Positions 38,646-46,298 of a stretch of DNA of 62,183 nt are shown one piece after another. Below the pieces are notes generated by a model. That model was not told the DNA's origin, searched no databases, and was given only the letters and a program-made list of their open reading frames with translations. Position numbers and translations under genes: made by a program. Origin of the DNA: a virus; IMG/VR virus record IMGVR_UViG_3300025141_016207, positions 1-62,183 of that record. The stretch is one strand, 5' to 3'. Every line of letters starts with the position of its first letter. The stretch's first letter is position 1.

Positions 38646-39327
38646 CGTCCCAGCTTCTCCTAAACTCTCTATATTTTATTTTAAATCTTGAAAGAGATGA
38701 CGCTATTTGTTTTGTATTAAGATCTGTTATCTCTCTCATATACAAGTAAATAGCTTTTTTGTTGAAAATTTCGATTTGTTCAGAATGCTCAAAAAGCATT
38801 TTAATTGCTTTTAAAAGCTTGATATCGTTTGGGCGGTCGGCTTCTTCAAGCCAATTGTCTAATTGCCCGTTTAAATAAAGAAAAAATTCGGCATGTTCTC
38901 TTTTATCATCAACCTCATTTTCAACTATAACAGCAGACTCGACCCTGGTCATATCAGCCAAAGGGGTCTCTGTTTTCATTCGTTTTGTGGTTTTTTTAAC
39001 TTTATGAATAAACCAATTCTTAGTAATAACTGAAAAATAAGAAAAGGCTTTAGAACCTTTCGATTGATCATACTTGTCAAGAATGGTAACGAGCCAAGAT
39101 TTGCACTCCTCTCTTAAAAAATCAATATTGGGGAGCGTTGTAAACTTGTAAGTAAAAACTATTTTGTCGACCATTTCATCGAGGGCGGGTTGTATAAGAT
39201 CTTTATATAAGACTTCTTTTCTTCTCTGATCCTGTGTTTTGCAATATTCAATTATTGCATCTTCGTGAATTTGAGTAAAATATAGTCTTTTAGTTTTCTT
39301 GCGTCTCTTTTTCGTCATCTGAATCAT
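38632..39327 (-). CDS. Late-transcription sigma factor, T4 gp55-like
   Basis: 231 aa. After a basic N-terminus, the region about 72-117 (LREECKSWLVTILDKYDQSK, then AFSYFSVITKNWFIHKVKK) has the sigma-70 region 2-like pattern seen in gp55: an acidic/hydrophobic helix binding the RNA polymerase clamp, then an aromatic-rich helix that melts the -10 element. A C-terminal helix-turn-helix-like stretch (EITDLNTKQIASSLSRFKIK) may be a region-4 remnant. gp55 replaces the host sigma for late promoters in T4 phages. The gene overlaps both neighbours. Family assignment is moderate because overall length and C-terminus differ from T4 gp55. Confidence 0.65.
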   Translation of the reverse strand: MIQMTKKRRKKTKRLYFTQIHEDAIIEYCKTQDQRRKEVLYKDLIQPALDEMVDKIVFTYKFTTLPNIDFLREECKSWLVTILDKYDQSKGSKAFSYFSVITKNWFIHKVKKTTKRMKTETPLADMTRVESAVIVENEVDDKREHAEFFLYLNGQLDNWLEEADRPNDIKLLKAIKMLFEHSEQIEIFNKKAIYLYMREITDLNTKQIASSLSRFKIKYREFRRSWDDGEI

Positions 39328-39610
39328 AATCCTCTTCTATGCCAAACAATTGTTTTTCGATATCCCTTACAGCCTGGAGTGATGCTTTTAATTGGTTTGA
39401 AAGGGTTGCCAATTCTTCGATAGTGGGGTCGCCATAATAAGTTGTTTTAGAGTTCAACTCAGTCACAAAAATATCATATTCGTCTGCTAGATCTGCCACT
39501 TCTTGAATCATTGTTTGTATATTTTTAACAGTCAATAGCAAATTTCTAATATATAATATCGCGATAGCAATACACACAAATTGTATTATAATAATAAAAA
39601 CTTCAATCAT
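39290..39610 (-). CDS. Small membrane-anchored protein, unknown
   Basis: 106 aa. The N-terminus is a strong transmembrane helix (VFIIIIQFVCIAIAILYI, about 4-21) followed by a helical domain and a very acidic C-terminus (EEDYDSDDEKETQEN). It is translated from an ATG inside the end of the zinc-ribbon gene (8-base overlap) and itself overlaps the sigma-factor start by 38 bases. No family recognised; the likely place is the inner membrane with the acidic tail in the cytoplasm. Confidence 0.6.
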   Translation of the reverse strand: MIEVFIIIIQFVCIAIAILYIRNLLLTVKNIQTMIQEVADLADEYDIFVTELNSKTTYYGDPTIEELATLSNQLKASLQAVRDIEKQLFGIEEDYDSDDEKETQEN

Positions 39611-39866
39611 TGTGTTCGTATGTCCTCTCTTCTAAGTTTTGTTGATAAGTTCGAAGTTCTTGCTTCGAATCTTCTATAAATTCCTTTGTCATTTCTCCGA
39701 CTTTTTTCTTTTGTGGATCTTTTTTTTCGATCTTTAGCGCGAAACTAGACGGCAAACGCTCAAAATCCATCGAACCGCACGGACAGTTGGCAGGAGATTC
39801 ACTCATCCCATGCCACTCTCCCCACTCATCCCCACAATCATTACAGTGGTAAAAATACTTGGGCAT
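39603..39866 (-). CDS. FmdB-like zinc-ribbon protein
   Basis: 87 aa from the ATG at 39866; an upstream TTG adds one residue only and is unlikely. The N-terminus PKYFYHCNDCGDEWG contains CxxC, followed by SPANCPCGS (CxC), a one-domain zinc ribbon resembling FmdB-type regulatory proteins. The C-terminal half is charged and helical. The start is a TGATG overlap with the preceding gene. A role in transcription or small-protein interaction is possible, but not shown. Confidence 0.65.
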   Translation of the reverse strand: MPKYFYHCNDCGDEWGEWHGMSESPANCPCGSMDFERLPSSFALKIEKKDPQKKKVGEMTKEFIEDSKQELRTYQQNLEERTYEHND

Positions 39867-40054
39867 CAATCGCTTTCTTCGTCATCAGCGCCGATTTTAA
39901 ACACGGGAGGATTCGCAACCATTAATTCATCCTGTGATTCGCCATTAATAACGAAATCAAATGCCCTTAAAATGGGAACAATATCAGTTTGCTCATATAA
40001 TGATTTTTGTAGTGCCATCATCAGTGCTCCCATCGCTTGATCAGATAATTTCAT
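39866..40054 (-). CDS. Small acidic protein, unknown
   Basis: 62 aa, acidic end (ADDEESD), one predicted helix (DQAMGALMMALQKSLYEQ) and a hydrophobic strand. It is preceded by AGGAGAAGAAACA, a strong ribosome site, and overlaps its neighbours by one and four bases, so it is probably a genuine gene despite its size. No function can be suggested. Confidence 0.55.
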   Translation of the reverse strand: MKLSDQAMGALMMALQKSLYEQTDIVPILRAFDFVINGESQDELMVANPPVFKIGADDEESD

Positions 40055-40392
40055 TGTTTCTTCTCCTTAAAGTTAATATTGGGGGCAGTCATCTGCTGCT
40101 CAAAAAACATATCTGAATTGATGTTTTTATCGTCAATAAACAAATCATAATTTGGCTTTCCAAATTTAAGATCATGGTATTTGACACCCCATTTTTTAAA
40201 TTGTTTAGTAGTTGTCTCGGACCAGTCTATGCCCGACCCAGAGCCCCTAGCTGTCCAGTAAATAATTGTATTGCCATCATCATAAAGCTGATTTATTTTT
40301 TTGATTCTATTTGCCATAGGGACCGCCTCTGCATAATTGCGAGATGGGGGTGATTGGCAAATCGTTTCATCAATGTCAACATAAATAACCAT
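40051..40392 (-). CDS. Small HAD-family hydrolase
   Basis: 113 aa. Motif I is YVDIDET (nucleophile-type Asp6, Asp8), motif II is IIYWTARG, and motif III/IV is DLFIDDK, an arrangement typical of compact HAD phosphatases lacking a cap. Similar small HADs occur in polysaccharide and nucleotide-sugar loci; a sugar-phosphate phosphatase for the adjoining carbohydrate island is possible, since NeuB products can be phosphorylated. AAGGATTAAATC precedes the ATG, 3 bases after the FkbM gene. Confidence 0.75.
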   Translation of the reverse strand: MVIYVDIDETICQSPPSRNYAEAVPMANRIKKINQLYDDGNTIIYWTARGSGSGIDWSETTTKQFKKWGVKYHDLKFGKPNYDLFIDDKNINSDMFFEQQMTAPNINFKEKKQ

Positions 40393-40395
40393 GAT

Positions 40396-41319
40396 TTAAT
40401 CCTTGCCTACAACTGAATGATTGGCAAATCTTTCCATCAATTGTTTTAAATCTTCGTTCTCTAGTTCTACATGCAAAATCTTTTTCTCCCAACGCAACTC
40501 GGTCGCAACTGGATCAATTCCCATGATATCATACCTGATTTTTAAATTTAACGTATCGCCCGAAAGAGGGAGAGGACTCTCAACCACCTGTTGCTTAATG
40601 CCCTGATTTACCATGTTTTTAATGATATTGGATTCGTGATCGAATGATCCAGTTCTAGCTCTCTCTAACAACCCTATAATTTCAGATGCTTTTCTATAAC
40701 CCCACTTTACATATTCTTTTTGGAGAAGCTTCTCATCATAAATGCGTTCACCAAGCGACGACATATCTTGAGCCGACCATACATAAATGTGATGCCCAAA
40801 ATCCTTTGCACCGGCAACCAAATTTAAAGATTGCGCCAAACTTTTTCCGCATTTTGCACCATGAATTTCACAATATAACTTATCAATATACCTTAAAGTG
40901 CCATCATTATATAATTTTTGCAACACCTCGTATTCGGCTCCTTCAATATCAAGCTTTAAAATAATTGTGTCACTTTCTAAAAAATTATCCTTTATCCAAG
41001 AACTTAAATCAAAAGATTCTGCCTTTCTTGGATTATGCGCGTATTTGTCTTTTATAACACTAGAACCTTCGTCTGCGTCGTCATACCACGTTATAGTTCC
41101 ATCTTTTACCCACACAGCTTTAGTATCCCATACCGCACTTTTAATATTTTTTTCCAAAACAAGTCTGGACATAATTTTTAAACCAGCTTGTTTAAACATG
41201 CGGCGATCTGAAATCTCAAAACAATAAGCCTCATATTCGCCGCTATCTGCATAGAGACTCGAAAAGGCTTCTAGAGATTCGCCTTTGTGTGCTCCACAGT
41301 CTATAAAAACTTTTTTCAT
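40396..41319 (-). CDS. FkbM-family methyltransferase
   Basis: 307 aa. The SAM-binding loop is VFIDCGAHKGESLEAF at the N-terminus, and the FkbM signature is IILKLDIEGAEYEVLQKLYN about 120 residues later. FkbM enzymes O-methylate sugars or polyketides with S-adenosylmethionine. The C-terminal about 100 residues are an extra beta-containing region (LNLKIRYDIMGIDPVATELR). It is the last member of the carbohydrate island; a second FkbM gene sits at 48138-49025. Methylation of the island's sugar product is the likely role. Confidence 0.8.
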   Translation of the reverse strand: MKKVFIDCGAHKGESLEAFSSLYADSGEYEAYCFEISDRRMFKQAGLKIMSRLVLEKNIKSAVWDTKAVWVKDGTITWYDDADEGSSVIKDKYAHNPRKAESFDLSSWIKDNFLESDTIILKLDIEGAEYEVLQKLYNDGTLRYIDKLYCEIHGAKCGKSLAQSLNLVAGAKDFGHHIYVWSAQDMSSLGERIYDEKLLQKEYVKWGYRKASEIIGLLERARTGSFDHESNIIKNMVNQGIKQQVVESPLPLSGDTLNLKIRYDIMGIDPVATELRWEKKILHVELENEDLKQLMERFANHSVVGKD

Positions 41320-41325
41320 AATCTG

Positions 41326-42012
41326 TTAATCCAACATAAATACTGATAGGATCTCTTCGCCATTAGCGACTTGACCTCTCTTGGTTTTCAGTATCATTTT
41401 ACACTTGAACTCCGGTTCCATTAGCTTCCTCAAAGATTTTTCAGAAAAATAGTGATAATGTCCATCGAATGGTTCCTTACTGTGTAATGTCCGGTTTACT
41501 GGAACTTGTATAATTGCCTTGCCTGTTTTATTAAGCAACTTTAATAATTTATTCTTATAATGTTTTGGGTCGTAAAAATGTTCCAGAACATCAAAAGAAA
41601 TAATAACATCGTATTTAGAATTCTCCGGTATATTTTGCATCGAACATCCAAATACCTTTATACCCTTGTTTTTTGCAGCAGAAGAGAGATTTTCATCTAT
41701 TTCACATGCATGATAATTTTCTAAACCAAATTTTTCTTTAAAAATATCACAAAAATGTCCATACCCTAAGCCGATTTCCAACACCCTATCAGCGGCGCAT
41801 ACATAGTCCCCTATCAAGCTGAGTTTGGTTGCTCCTCTGGCTTTTATGGGCGCGGTTTGAACCGCAGGTGTTATTTTTTGCCTATAAAGATTTGTGTAAT
41901 AATCTTTCAAATCTATTGCGGAATAATTTCTGAAGACATGTTCACATTCATCGCACTTACAGACCTTTTCTCTTATATTTTCAATTGTGTTCTCACAAAT
42001 TATACATTTCAT
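41326..42012 (-). CDS. Class I SAM methyltransferase with N-terminal zinc-binding motif
   Basis: 228 aa. The N-terminus carries a Cys cluster (CIIC, then CKCDEC), as in zinc-ribbon-preceded Methyltransf_23 sugar methyltransferases. The SAM site is VLEIGLGYGHFCDIF, with a DVIISFDVLEHFYDP motif and an HSKEPFDGHYHYFS segment. It is a clear paralogue of the protein at 43710-44423, which has the same HYHYFS/HSHYFS ending and zinc region. Such enzymes act on nucleotide-sugar methyl groups or lipid-linked glycans. It has an AAGGAG site upstream. Confidence 0.78.
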   Translation of the reverse strand: MKCIICENTIENIREKVCKCDECEHVFRNYSAIDLKDYYTNLYRQKITPAVQTAPIKARGATKLSLIGDYVCAADRVLEIGLGYGHFCDIFKEKFGLENYHACEIDENLSSAAKNKGIKVFGCSMQNIPENSKYDVIISFDVLEHFYDPKHYKNKLLKLLNKTGKAIIQVPVNRTLHSKEPFDGHYHYFSEKSLRKLMEPEFKCKMILKTKRGQVANGEEILSVFMLD

Positions 42013-42025
42013 AAAATCAAATTTT

Positions 42026-42895
42026 TTACTCCTTTAATAAAAAATCACACACAGGCTTTTTCCAATCGGGCAACGAATCATAAAAACTTTTTTTAATTTT
42101 AAACGAAATGGATTGTTCTTTGCCATCGGCAAGTTCTGGATGCACCACGAAGTTTATAGTAAACATGAGGCGTGAGCCTTGGCGAACCTTCTGCCCCTTG
42201 TGCCAGCCGTTGGTCCAGCCCATAAGCAAATCTCCTGCTTTCGCAGTGCAGCGTTTTATGCTTTGCTTGCTATAGGCATTTTCTAGTTCAGCATCCATCC
42301 AACGTTGTTTGGCGTCCCACCCGCTAAACATTTTTGCATTACTTCCTTCGACGTAGGTAAAGGGACCAGTATGAATATCTACATCATTTAAATAAGCAAA
42401 AAACTTTATTATCCTTACACTATTAAAATCACGATGAAACAAATTGGTAGTTCTTGAAGGGAGATTGTTGGCATAGCTTTTACGCAAATTGCATGTGCCA
42501 ATTGCCGGTAAACAGCCATAAAACGAAGCCGCCATCTCTATAATTCTGTCGTCAAAGGCAATTTGAGCGGCACCCTCTATATTGTACAGGGGCTGTGCAA
42601 TCATCGAATGTTCTTCATTATGAATCTTTAAAGATTGTCCTGTCTTTATTAAATTCTCCGTGTCTTCACGCATTTTATCGATAAACTCTTTGTCAAAAAA
42701 GTTCTCTATTTTCGTGTAGCCTTTTTGTTTTAAATCATTAACATATGGCTCATATTTTGAACTAGCACTATGGGGATGCTGCGCGGTGCGATCGACATAT
42801 TTTTGATTATAATACTCTACTGCCTCTCTGCCATTTTTTAAAAGCCAATGCCCATAAAAGTTCGCTTGATTCGGTTGTATCCAAGATGTCGTCAT
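42026..42895 (-). CDS. PhyH-type Fe(II)/2-oxoglutarate dioxygenase
   Basis: 289 aa. The metal-binding triad is visible: HRD (HxD motif) in TTNLFHRDFNSVRI, and a distal His in NGWHKGQKVRQGSRLMF followed by an Arg suited to bind 2-oxoglutarate. Phytanoyl-CoA-dioxygenase-like enzymes hydroxylate small molecules or sugars. It is paralogous to 46299-47237 along its whole length (NFYG...; DWKKP..DFL ending). Together with the next gene it repeats a two-oxygenase cassette. AGGAGATTTA precedes the ATG. Confidence 0.8.
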   Translation of the reverse strand: MTTSWIQPNQANFYGHWLLKNGREAVEYYNQKYVDRTAQHPHSASSKYEPYVNDLKQKGYTKIENFFDKEFIDKMREDTENLIKTGQSLKIHNEEHSMIAQPLYNIEGAAQIAFDDRIIEMAASFYGCLPAIGTCNLRKSYANNLPSRTTNLFHRDFNSVRIIKFFAYLNDVDIHTGPFTYVEGSNAKMFSGWDAKQRWMDAELENAYSKQSIKRCTAKAGDLLMGWTNGWHKGQKVRQGSRLMFTINFVVHPELADGKEQSISFKIKKSFYDSLPDWKKPVCDFLLKE

Positions 42896-42903
42896 TAAAT
42901 CTC

Positions 42904-43713
42904 CTAATCTAAATTATAAACTTTAACATTTTTCTTCGGCAAAATCGTGCGAGTGCGGTGATTAAAATAAGAGTCCATTTTTTGTAGGCTTGGGCGTATA
43001 AAAAGAAAAAGACAATCTCTGGGAGCAGTGTGTGATTGGGGAATTGTTGCGCGATGCATGATATTAGGAGTCAACATTCCGTAAGTGCCGGGGGGACCAA
43101 TTAGGCTTTGTTGCCGACCTCCTTTCTTGCAAATTTCATCAATAACCTTTGGTGGGATGCGAGAGCCTTTGTAAAGTTGCTGTCCGATACCCATGTGAGG
43201 CGTATGCCGAGAGGAAGGAACAATCGGTGCATTATTTTTTTCATCCACCATAAACTGAAAACAACCGTTTTCTTCCGTCACCTCATTTAAATAAACCACA
43301 AATTTTAAAAATTCTCTTGGGCAATCATCATAATGCCACAGCCAGGATGCGGCTGGCTTCTCTTTGGTAGGATTGTTGCGATAAGGCATCACAAATTCAA
43401 CTTGTATTCCACAATGAAAAATTTCTCTCTCTACTTGCGGCGCAACATGATTTACAAACGCTTTAAGGCTTTCTATTTCCAAACAATCATTTACATAGCG
43501 AGCAAAGGAAGAACCATTATAGCATCCTAAATTATTATCTAGTCGGTATCTTATGTCTTTTGCCAGTTCCTCTACCAAAGAAAAATATCTTTCGTCTGTG
43601 GCGAGAAAATCGGCATCAATAGACAAATCATACAAAGAATCATATTTATCCCCCGAGGAAGTGACCGGATTGATTTCTAAACATCTTTTATAATGTTCGG
43701 CATAGGTTTTCAT
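42904..43713 (-). CDS. Fe(II)/2-oxoglutarate-type oxygenase, paralogue of 47247-48053
   Basis: 269 aa from the ATG at 43713. A TTG at 43734 would add 7 residues, but the ATG aligns with the paralogue's start (MKTYAEHY vs MLTYKEHY), has GGAGAAGAGAAA just upstream and overlaps the preceding stop as ATGA. The HxD motif lies in SWLWHYDDCPREFLKFVVYL, and the distal His in PNIMHRATIP, with an Arg in RDCLFLFIRPS. The fold is that of cupin-like dioxygenases. Substrate unknown; location suggests oxidation of a sugar intermediate. Confidence 0.7.
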   Translation of the reverse strand: MKTYAEHYKRCLEINPVTSSGDKYDSLYDLSIDADFLATDERYFSLVEELAKDIRYRLDNNLGCYNGSSFARYVNDCLEIESLKAFVNHVAPQVEREIFHCGIQVEFVMPYRNNPTKEKPAASWLWHYDDCPREFLKFVVYLNEVTEENGCFQFMVDEKNNAPIVPSSRHTPHMGIGQQLYKGSRIPPKVIDEICKKGGRQQSLIGPPGTYGMLTPNIMHRATIPQSHTAPRDCLFLFIRPSLQKMDSYFNHRTRTILPKKNVKVYNLD

Positions 43714-44423
43714 TTTCTCTTCTCCCATACACACAACATTTCTTCGCCTCTAGCCAAAGAGCCCCTATTACCAAAATAAATTTGCAAAGCTTTAAAATCA
43801 CTCTCAAATAGATTAAGTATTGAGTCTTTAGAAAAATAATGAGAGTGACCATCAAAAATCGGGTTTGGGGGCACCATTGTTCGATTTATAGGAACCTGTA
43901 ATATCAAAAACTTATTAACAATTTCTGCCATCTTTTCTTTAAACTTTTGGATATCCAAAACATGCTCTAACACATCCATCCCGATAACCACATCAAACCC
44001 TTGATCAATTTCTAAAACACTTTTATTAATAACCTCAAAGCCCAAATTGGCGCACTTATCGGTCATTTTTGTATCGATATCGGAACACATAATTGTTTTT
44101 ACATAGTCTTGTGCCTTTACCGCAAACAAGCCGTCGCCAGAGCCAATTTCCAATACCTTAAACTCTTCACTTAAAAAATCCTTCGTAGCGTTTAAAAACG
44201 TATCAATATACTTATATCTTTCTTTAGAAGAATACATGGCATACCCCTCTTCTCCCTTAATCCGATACTTTTCTCTATGGTATTCTTCAACATCGCCTTT
44301 AAAATATCTAAAAATGTGATCGCAAAGTTTACACTGATGGGTATCTGATATGAGGTTGTTCTGCCAATAATAATTGGAGTTATAAGACTTTTCGGCGCGG
44401 CAAGCGTGACATCTATCCAACAT
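43710..44423 (-). CDS. Class I SAM methyltransferase with zinc motif, paralogue of 41326-42012
   Basis: 237 aa. Zinc-type cysteines are Cys5, Cys8, Cys31 and Cys34. The SAM loop is VLEIGSGDGLFAVKA (about 90-104), then FDVVIGMDVLEHVLDI and GHSHYFSKDSILNLF. The family is the sugar/glycan methyltransferases with an N-terminal zinc knuckle. Its start is a TAATG overlap with the DUF115-like gene, and its end an ATGA overlap with the oxygenase gene, so it is part of one translated run. Methylation target unknown. Confidence 0.78.
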   Translation of the reverse strand: MLDRCHACRAEKSYNSNYYWQNNLISDTHQCKLCDHIFRYFKGDVEEYHREKYRIKGEEGYAMYSSKERYKYIDTFLNATKDFLSEEFKVLEIGSGDGLFAVKAQDYVKTIMCSDIDTKMTDKCANLGFEVINKSVLEIDQGFDVVIGMDVLEHVLDIQKFKEKMAEIVNKFLILQVPINRTMVPPNPIFDGHSHYFSKDSILNLFESDFKALQIYFGNRGSLARGEEMLCVWEKRK

Positions 44424-45523
44424 TACGCGGCACCTATTTTTCTCTTGATGGTATCAGGCAACGGGCACAAAGTTCTAGAGACGGTGGCAAGCGTATTGTA
44501 TTTCTTTTCTTCTCCTAAGTTATAAATATTAAATTCATATTTGTGCTTCAAGTGAAAAATGTAATCCCAAAATATTAAATTTTGGCGGGCTTGAAATCTG
44601 TCTCCATGCAAGTTGTACCACTTTGGAACCCGCTTTTTGCTGTTAAAGGCGTGCAGTAATTTACCGTCTTTTTCTACCTTATTCCGACCATCAACCCCAA
44701 CAAAATAAACATCCTTAGCACCACTAAAAATAGCCAGGGCAATCATTCGCACTCCCGTGCCAATAACCGACGAATATCTGGTATACCAATGACAAGAGTT
44801 GGAGGGGTATCTTTCTACAAAGGACTTCACAGGATCTAGTGGAACCTGATCATATAAATAAGTCACGAGGGGGAAAGAAATTATCGGGGCGTCACGCCTC
44901 ATTATATCATTTAATTCTTTATTATCAAGGTCAACCACTGAAGCAAGCGCTGCAAAATCAATTTTTACATCTTGTAATTTGTCATTTTTGTAAAATTCAT
45001 TACAGGTCCATAAATAATCATAATCCACAGCTTGCCAATCCACTTCGTTAGCGGAAGGACCGCCGCACACGATCATTATCTTCTTGCCTGTATATCGATT
45101 AAAATGATTATCAACATTCGAAATGAAAAACTCTCCTGCGTCATCGAAGACAAGTTCCTGTGTCTTGAAGACATCTATTTTGTCAACGATTGTGGAATTA
45201 TATTCTTCCAGTATATTTTCAAAATATTTATTCTGTGCTGGTACAAAAAAATGCTGTTCTTTTTTCGCATTTTTAAGCGTCACATATTGGGCATCACTGA
45301 AAAATTGATTATCCCTGGTGTCGAGCCACACGCTTCTTGGCGGCGGCGCTTCGTCACCACATATATCCAGAACATGCTTATGAACTCTCTTAATGTTAAT
45401 GCTACGGTTGTTGTTAATATACACCGTAGCATTTTCATGAAGTTCTTTATCTATGCCCGACCAGAAAGAACCTTCGTCATAAAGCAGAGTGCAATCATCT
45501 AAATGTGTTCCTAACTCTATCAC
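44423..45523 (-). CDS. DUF115/Maf-like (MptE-type Rossmann) protein, probable nonulosonate-handling transferase
   Basis: 366 aa with a GTG start in a GTGA overlap with the neuA-like gene. The core at about 149-300 (IMIVCGGPSANEVDW, then YDYLWTCNEFYKND, a central SSVIGTGVRMIALAIFSGAK, then DVYFVGVDG) matches the 6-hydroxymethylpterin pyrophosphokinase/DUF115 Rossmann family that includes Campylobacter-type motility accessory factors, which transfer nonulosonic acids to flagellin. It is paralogous to 52560-53573. Here a transferase role is an inference supported by the neighbouring NeuA- and NeuB-like genes. Confidence 0.7.
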   Translation of the reverse strand: MIELGTHLDDCTLLYDEGSFWSGIDKELHENATVYINNNRSINIKRVHKHVLDICGDEAPPPRSVWLDTRDNQFFSDAQYVTLKNAKKEQHFFVPAQNKYFENILEEYNSTIVDKIDVFKTQELVFDDAGEFFISNVDNHFNRYTGKKIMIVCGGPSANEVDWQAVDYDYLWTCNEFYKNDKLQDVKIDFAALASVVDLDNKELNDIMRRDAPIISFPLVTYLYDQVPLDPVKSFVERYPSNSCHWYTRYSSVIGTGVRMIALAIFSGAKDVYFVGVDGRNKVEKDGKLLHAFNSKKRVPKWYNLHGDRFQARQNLIFWDYIFHLKHKYEFNIYNLGEEKKYNTLATVSRTLCPLPDTIKRKIGAA

Positions 45524-46206
45524 TTGGTAGGCACCCCTTTATACAAAGCTTCACAAAGTTTAAATTGCCATTCATAATCAATATCAAAGACCTCTTCTTC
45601 TTTTACCACAAAAAGCTCTGGCTCGGGAGGCACCTTTGTATCCATCCAACAACCACCTTTAACAATATCAAGCCTGCTAGCATATAAACAATGCGCGGCT
45701 TCGTAAGTTATGTTCATGGTTTTTGTGTTCATTAGTTTTTGGTCTTCAGGCCACGGACTAATCATCTTCCCGGTGGCGTCCCAAAAATATTGCTTTTTGG
45801 CTATTACAGCAAACATGCCATCATCCGAGGAAGAAAGATAACTTCTCATAAAGTTATCAATGGTCTCCGTGGTTAATAGCGGAGTACAAGCACTTATCAA
45901 CACAACATATTTATAATCCAACTTATCGTGCCACTCATAGATATCCGTAATGCTGTTTTCTGCCATAGCAGATTTTTCACTTCTATGAAAAATATTAACG
46001 CCGTGCTTTTCGCCTATCTCGACCAATTCTGGTTCGTAAACCGACAAATAAAAGTTTTCCTTTGGAATGACTGAGGAATTCAAAACATTCACAACCCCTA
46101 TATCTGTCAATGTTGTCCCGGCGAAAGGGCGAGTCATTTTTTTAGGAACACGCTCCGAATTTAAACGAGCTTGTATCACCACACACACATCTTTAATATC
46201 CTTCAC
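45520..46206 (-). CDS. NeuA-like CMP-nonulosonate cytidylyltransferase
   Basis: 228 aa, the usual length. N-terminal VVIQARLNSERVPKKM is the nucleotidyltransferase entry with basic residues for CTP; a Ser/Thr-rich helix, LISACTPLL (substrate loop) and the C-terminal VFDIDYEWQFKLCE (metal-binding Asp plus WQF) are characteristic of CMP-sialate/KDO-type cytidylyltransferases. It would activate a nine-carbon sugar with CTP to CMP-sugar. GTG start with GAGGAT. It lies just after a strong terminator and has an overlapping promoter of its own (46252-46280). Confidence 0.8.
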   Translation of the reverse strand: MKDIKDVCVVIQARLNSERVPKKMTRPFAGTTLTDIGVVNVLNSSVIPKENFYLSVYEPELVEIGEKHGVNIFHRSEKSAMAENSITDIYEWHDKLDYKYVVLISACTPLLTTETIDNFMRSYLSSSDDGMFAVIAKKQYFWDATGKMISPWPEDQKLMNTKTMNITYEAAHCLYASRLDIVKGGCWMDTKVPPEPELFVVKEEEVFDIDYEWQFKLCEALYKGVPTK

Positions 46207-46218
46207 GCTAATATCCTC

Positions 46219-46256
46219 AAAAAAAAAATAATGGACCCACTTAGTGAATCCATTAT
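46219..46256 (-). terminator. Intrinsic terminator after the oxygenase pair
   Basis: On the minus strand, ATAATGGA pairs with TCCATTAT (8 bp, 46228-46235 with 46249-46256). The stem continues, after a two-base mismatch, with three further pairs (CAC/GTG) around a TAA loop, and a run of T residues follows immediately. This is a classic rho-independent terminator placed between the PhyH-type gene (ends at 46299) and the neuA-like gene (starts at 46206). Confidence 0.8.
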
Positions 46257-46280
46257 AACTTGTTAAAAAATAAAAGTTAA
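46252..46280 (-). promoter_or_regulatory. Sigma70-type promoter for the neuA-like gene, overlapping the terminator
   Basis: Minus-strand TTAACT (46275-46280), a 17-base spacer, then TATAAT (46252-46257). The expected start point lies inside the terminator hairpin just behind it, so an RNA made here lacks much of the outer 5' arm of the stem and can escape termination, while transcripts arriving from upstream form the whole hairpin. The -10 is a perfect consensus; no experimental support exists. Confidence 0.55.
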
Positions 46281-46298
46281 TCCCAAAATATCAATCGT

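Noticed and set aside
45032-45502. 156-aa plus-strand reading frame opposite the DUF115-like gene
   Set aside because: It runs antisense to a strongly supported gene, has no ribosome site of its own and a composition like a shadow frame (many Ile, Phe, Cys).
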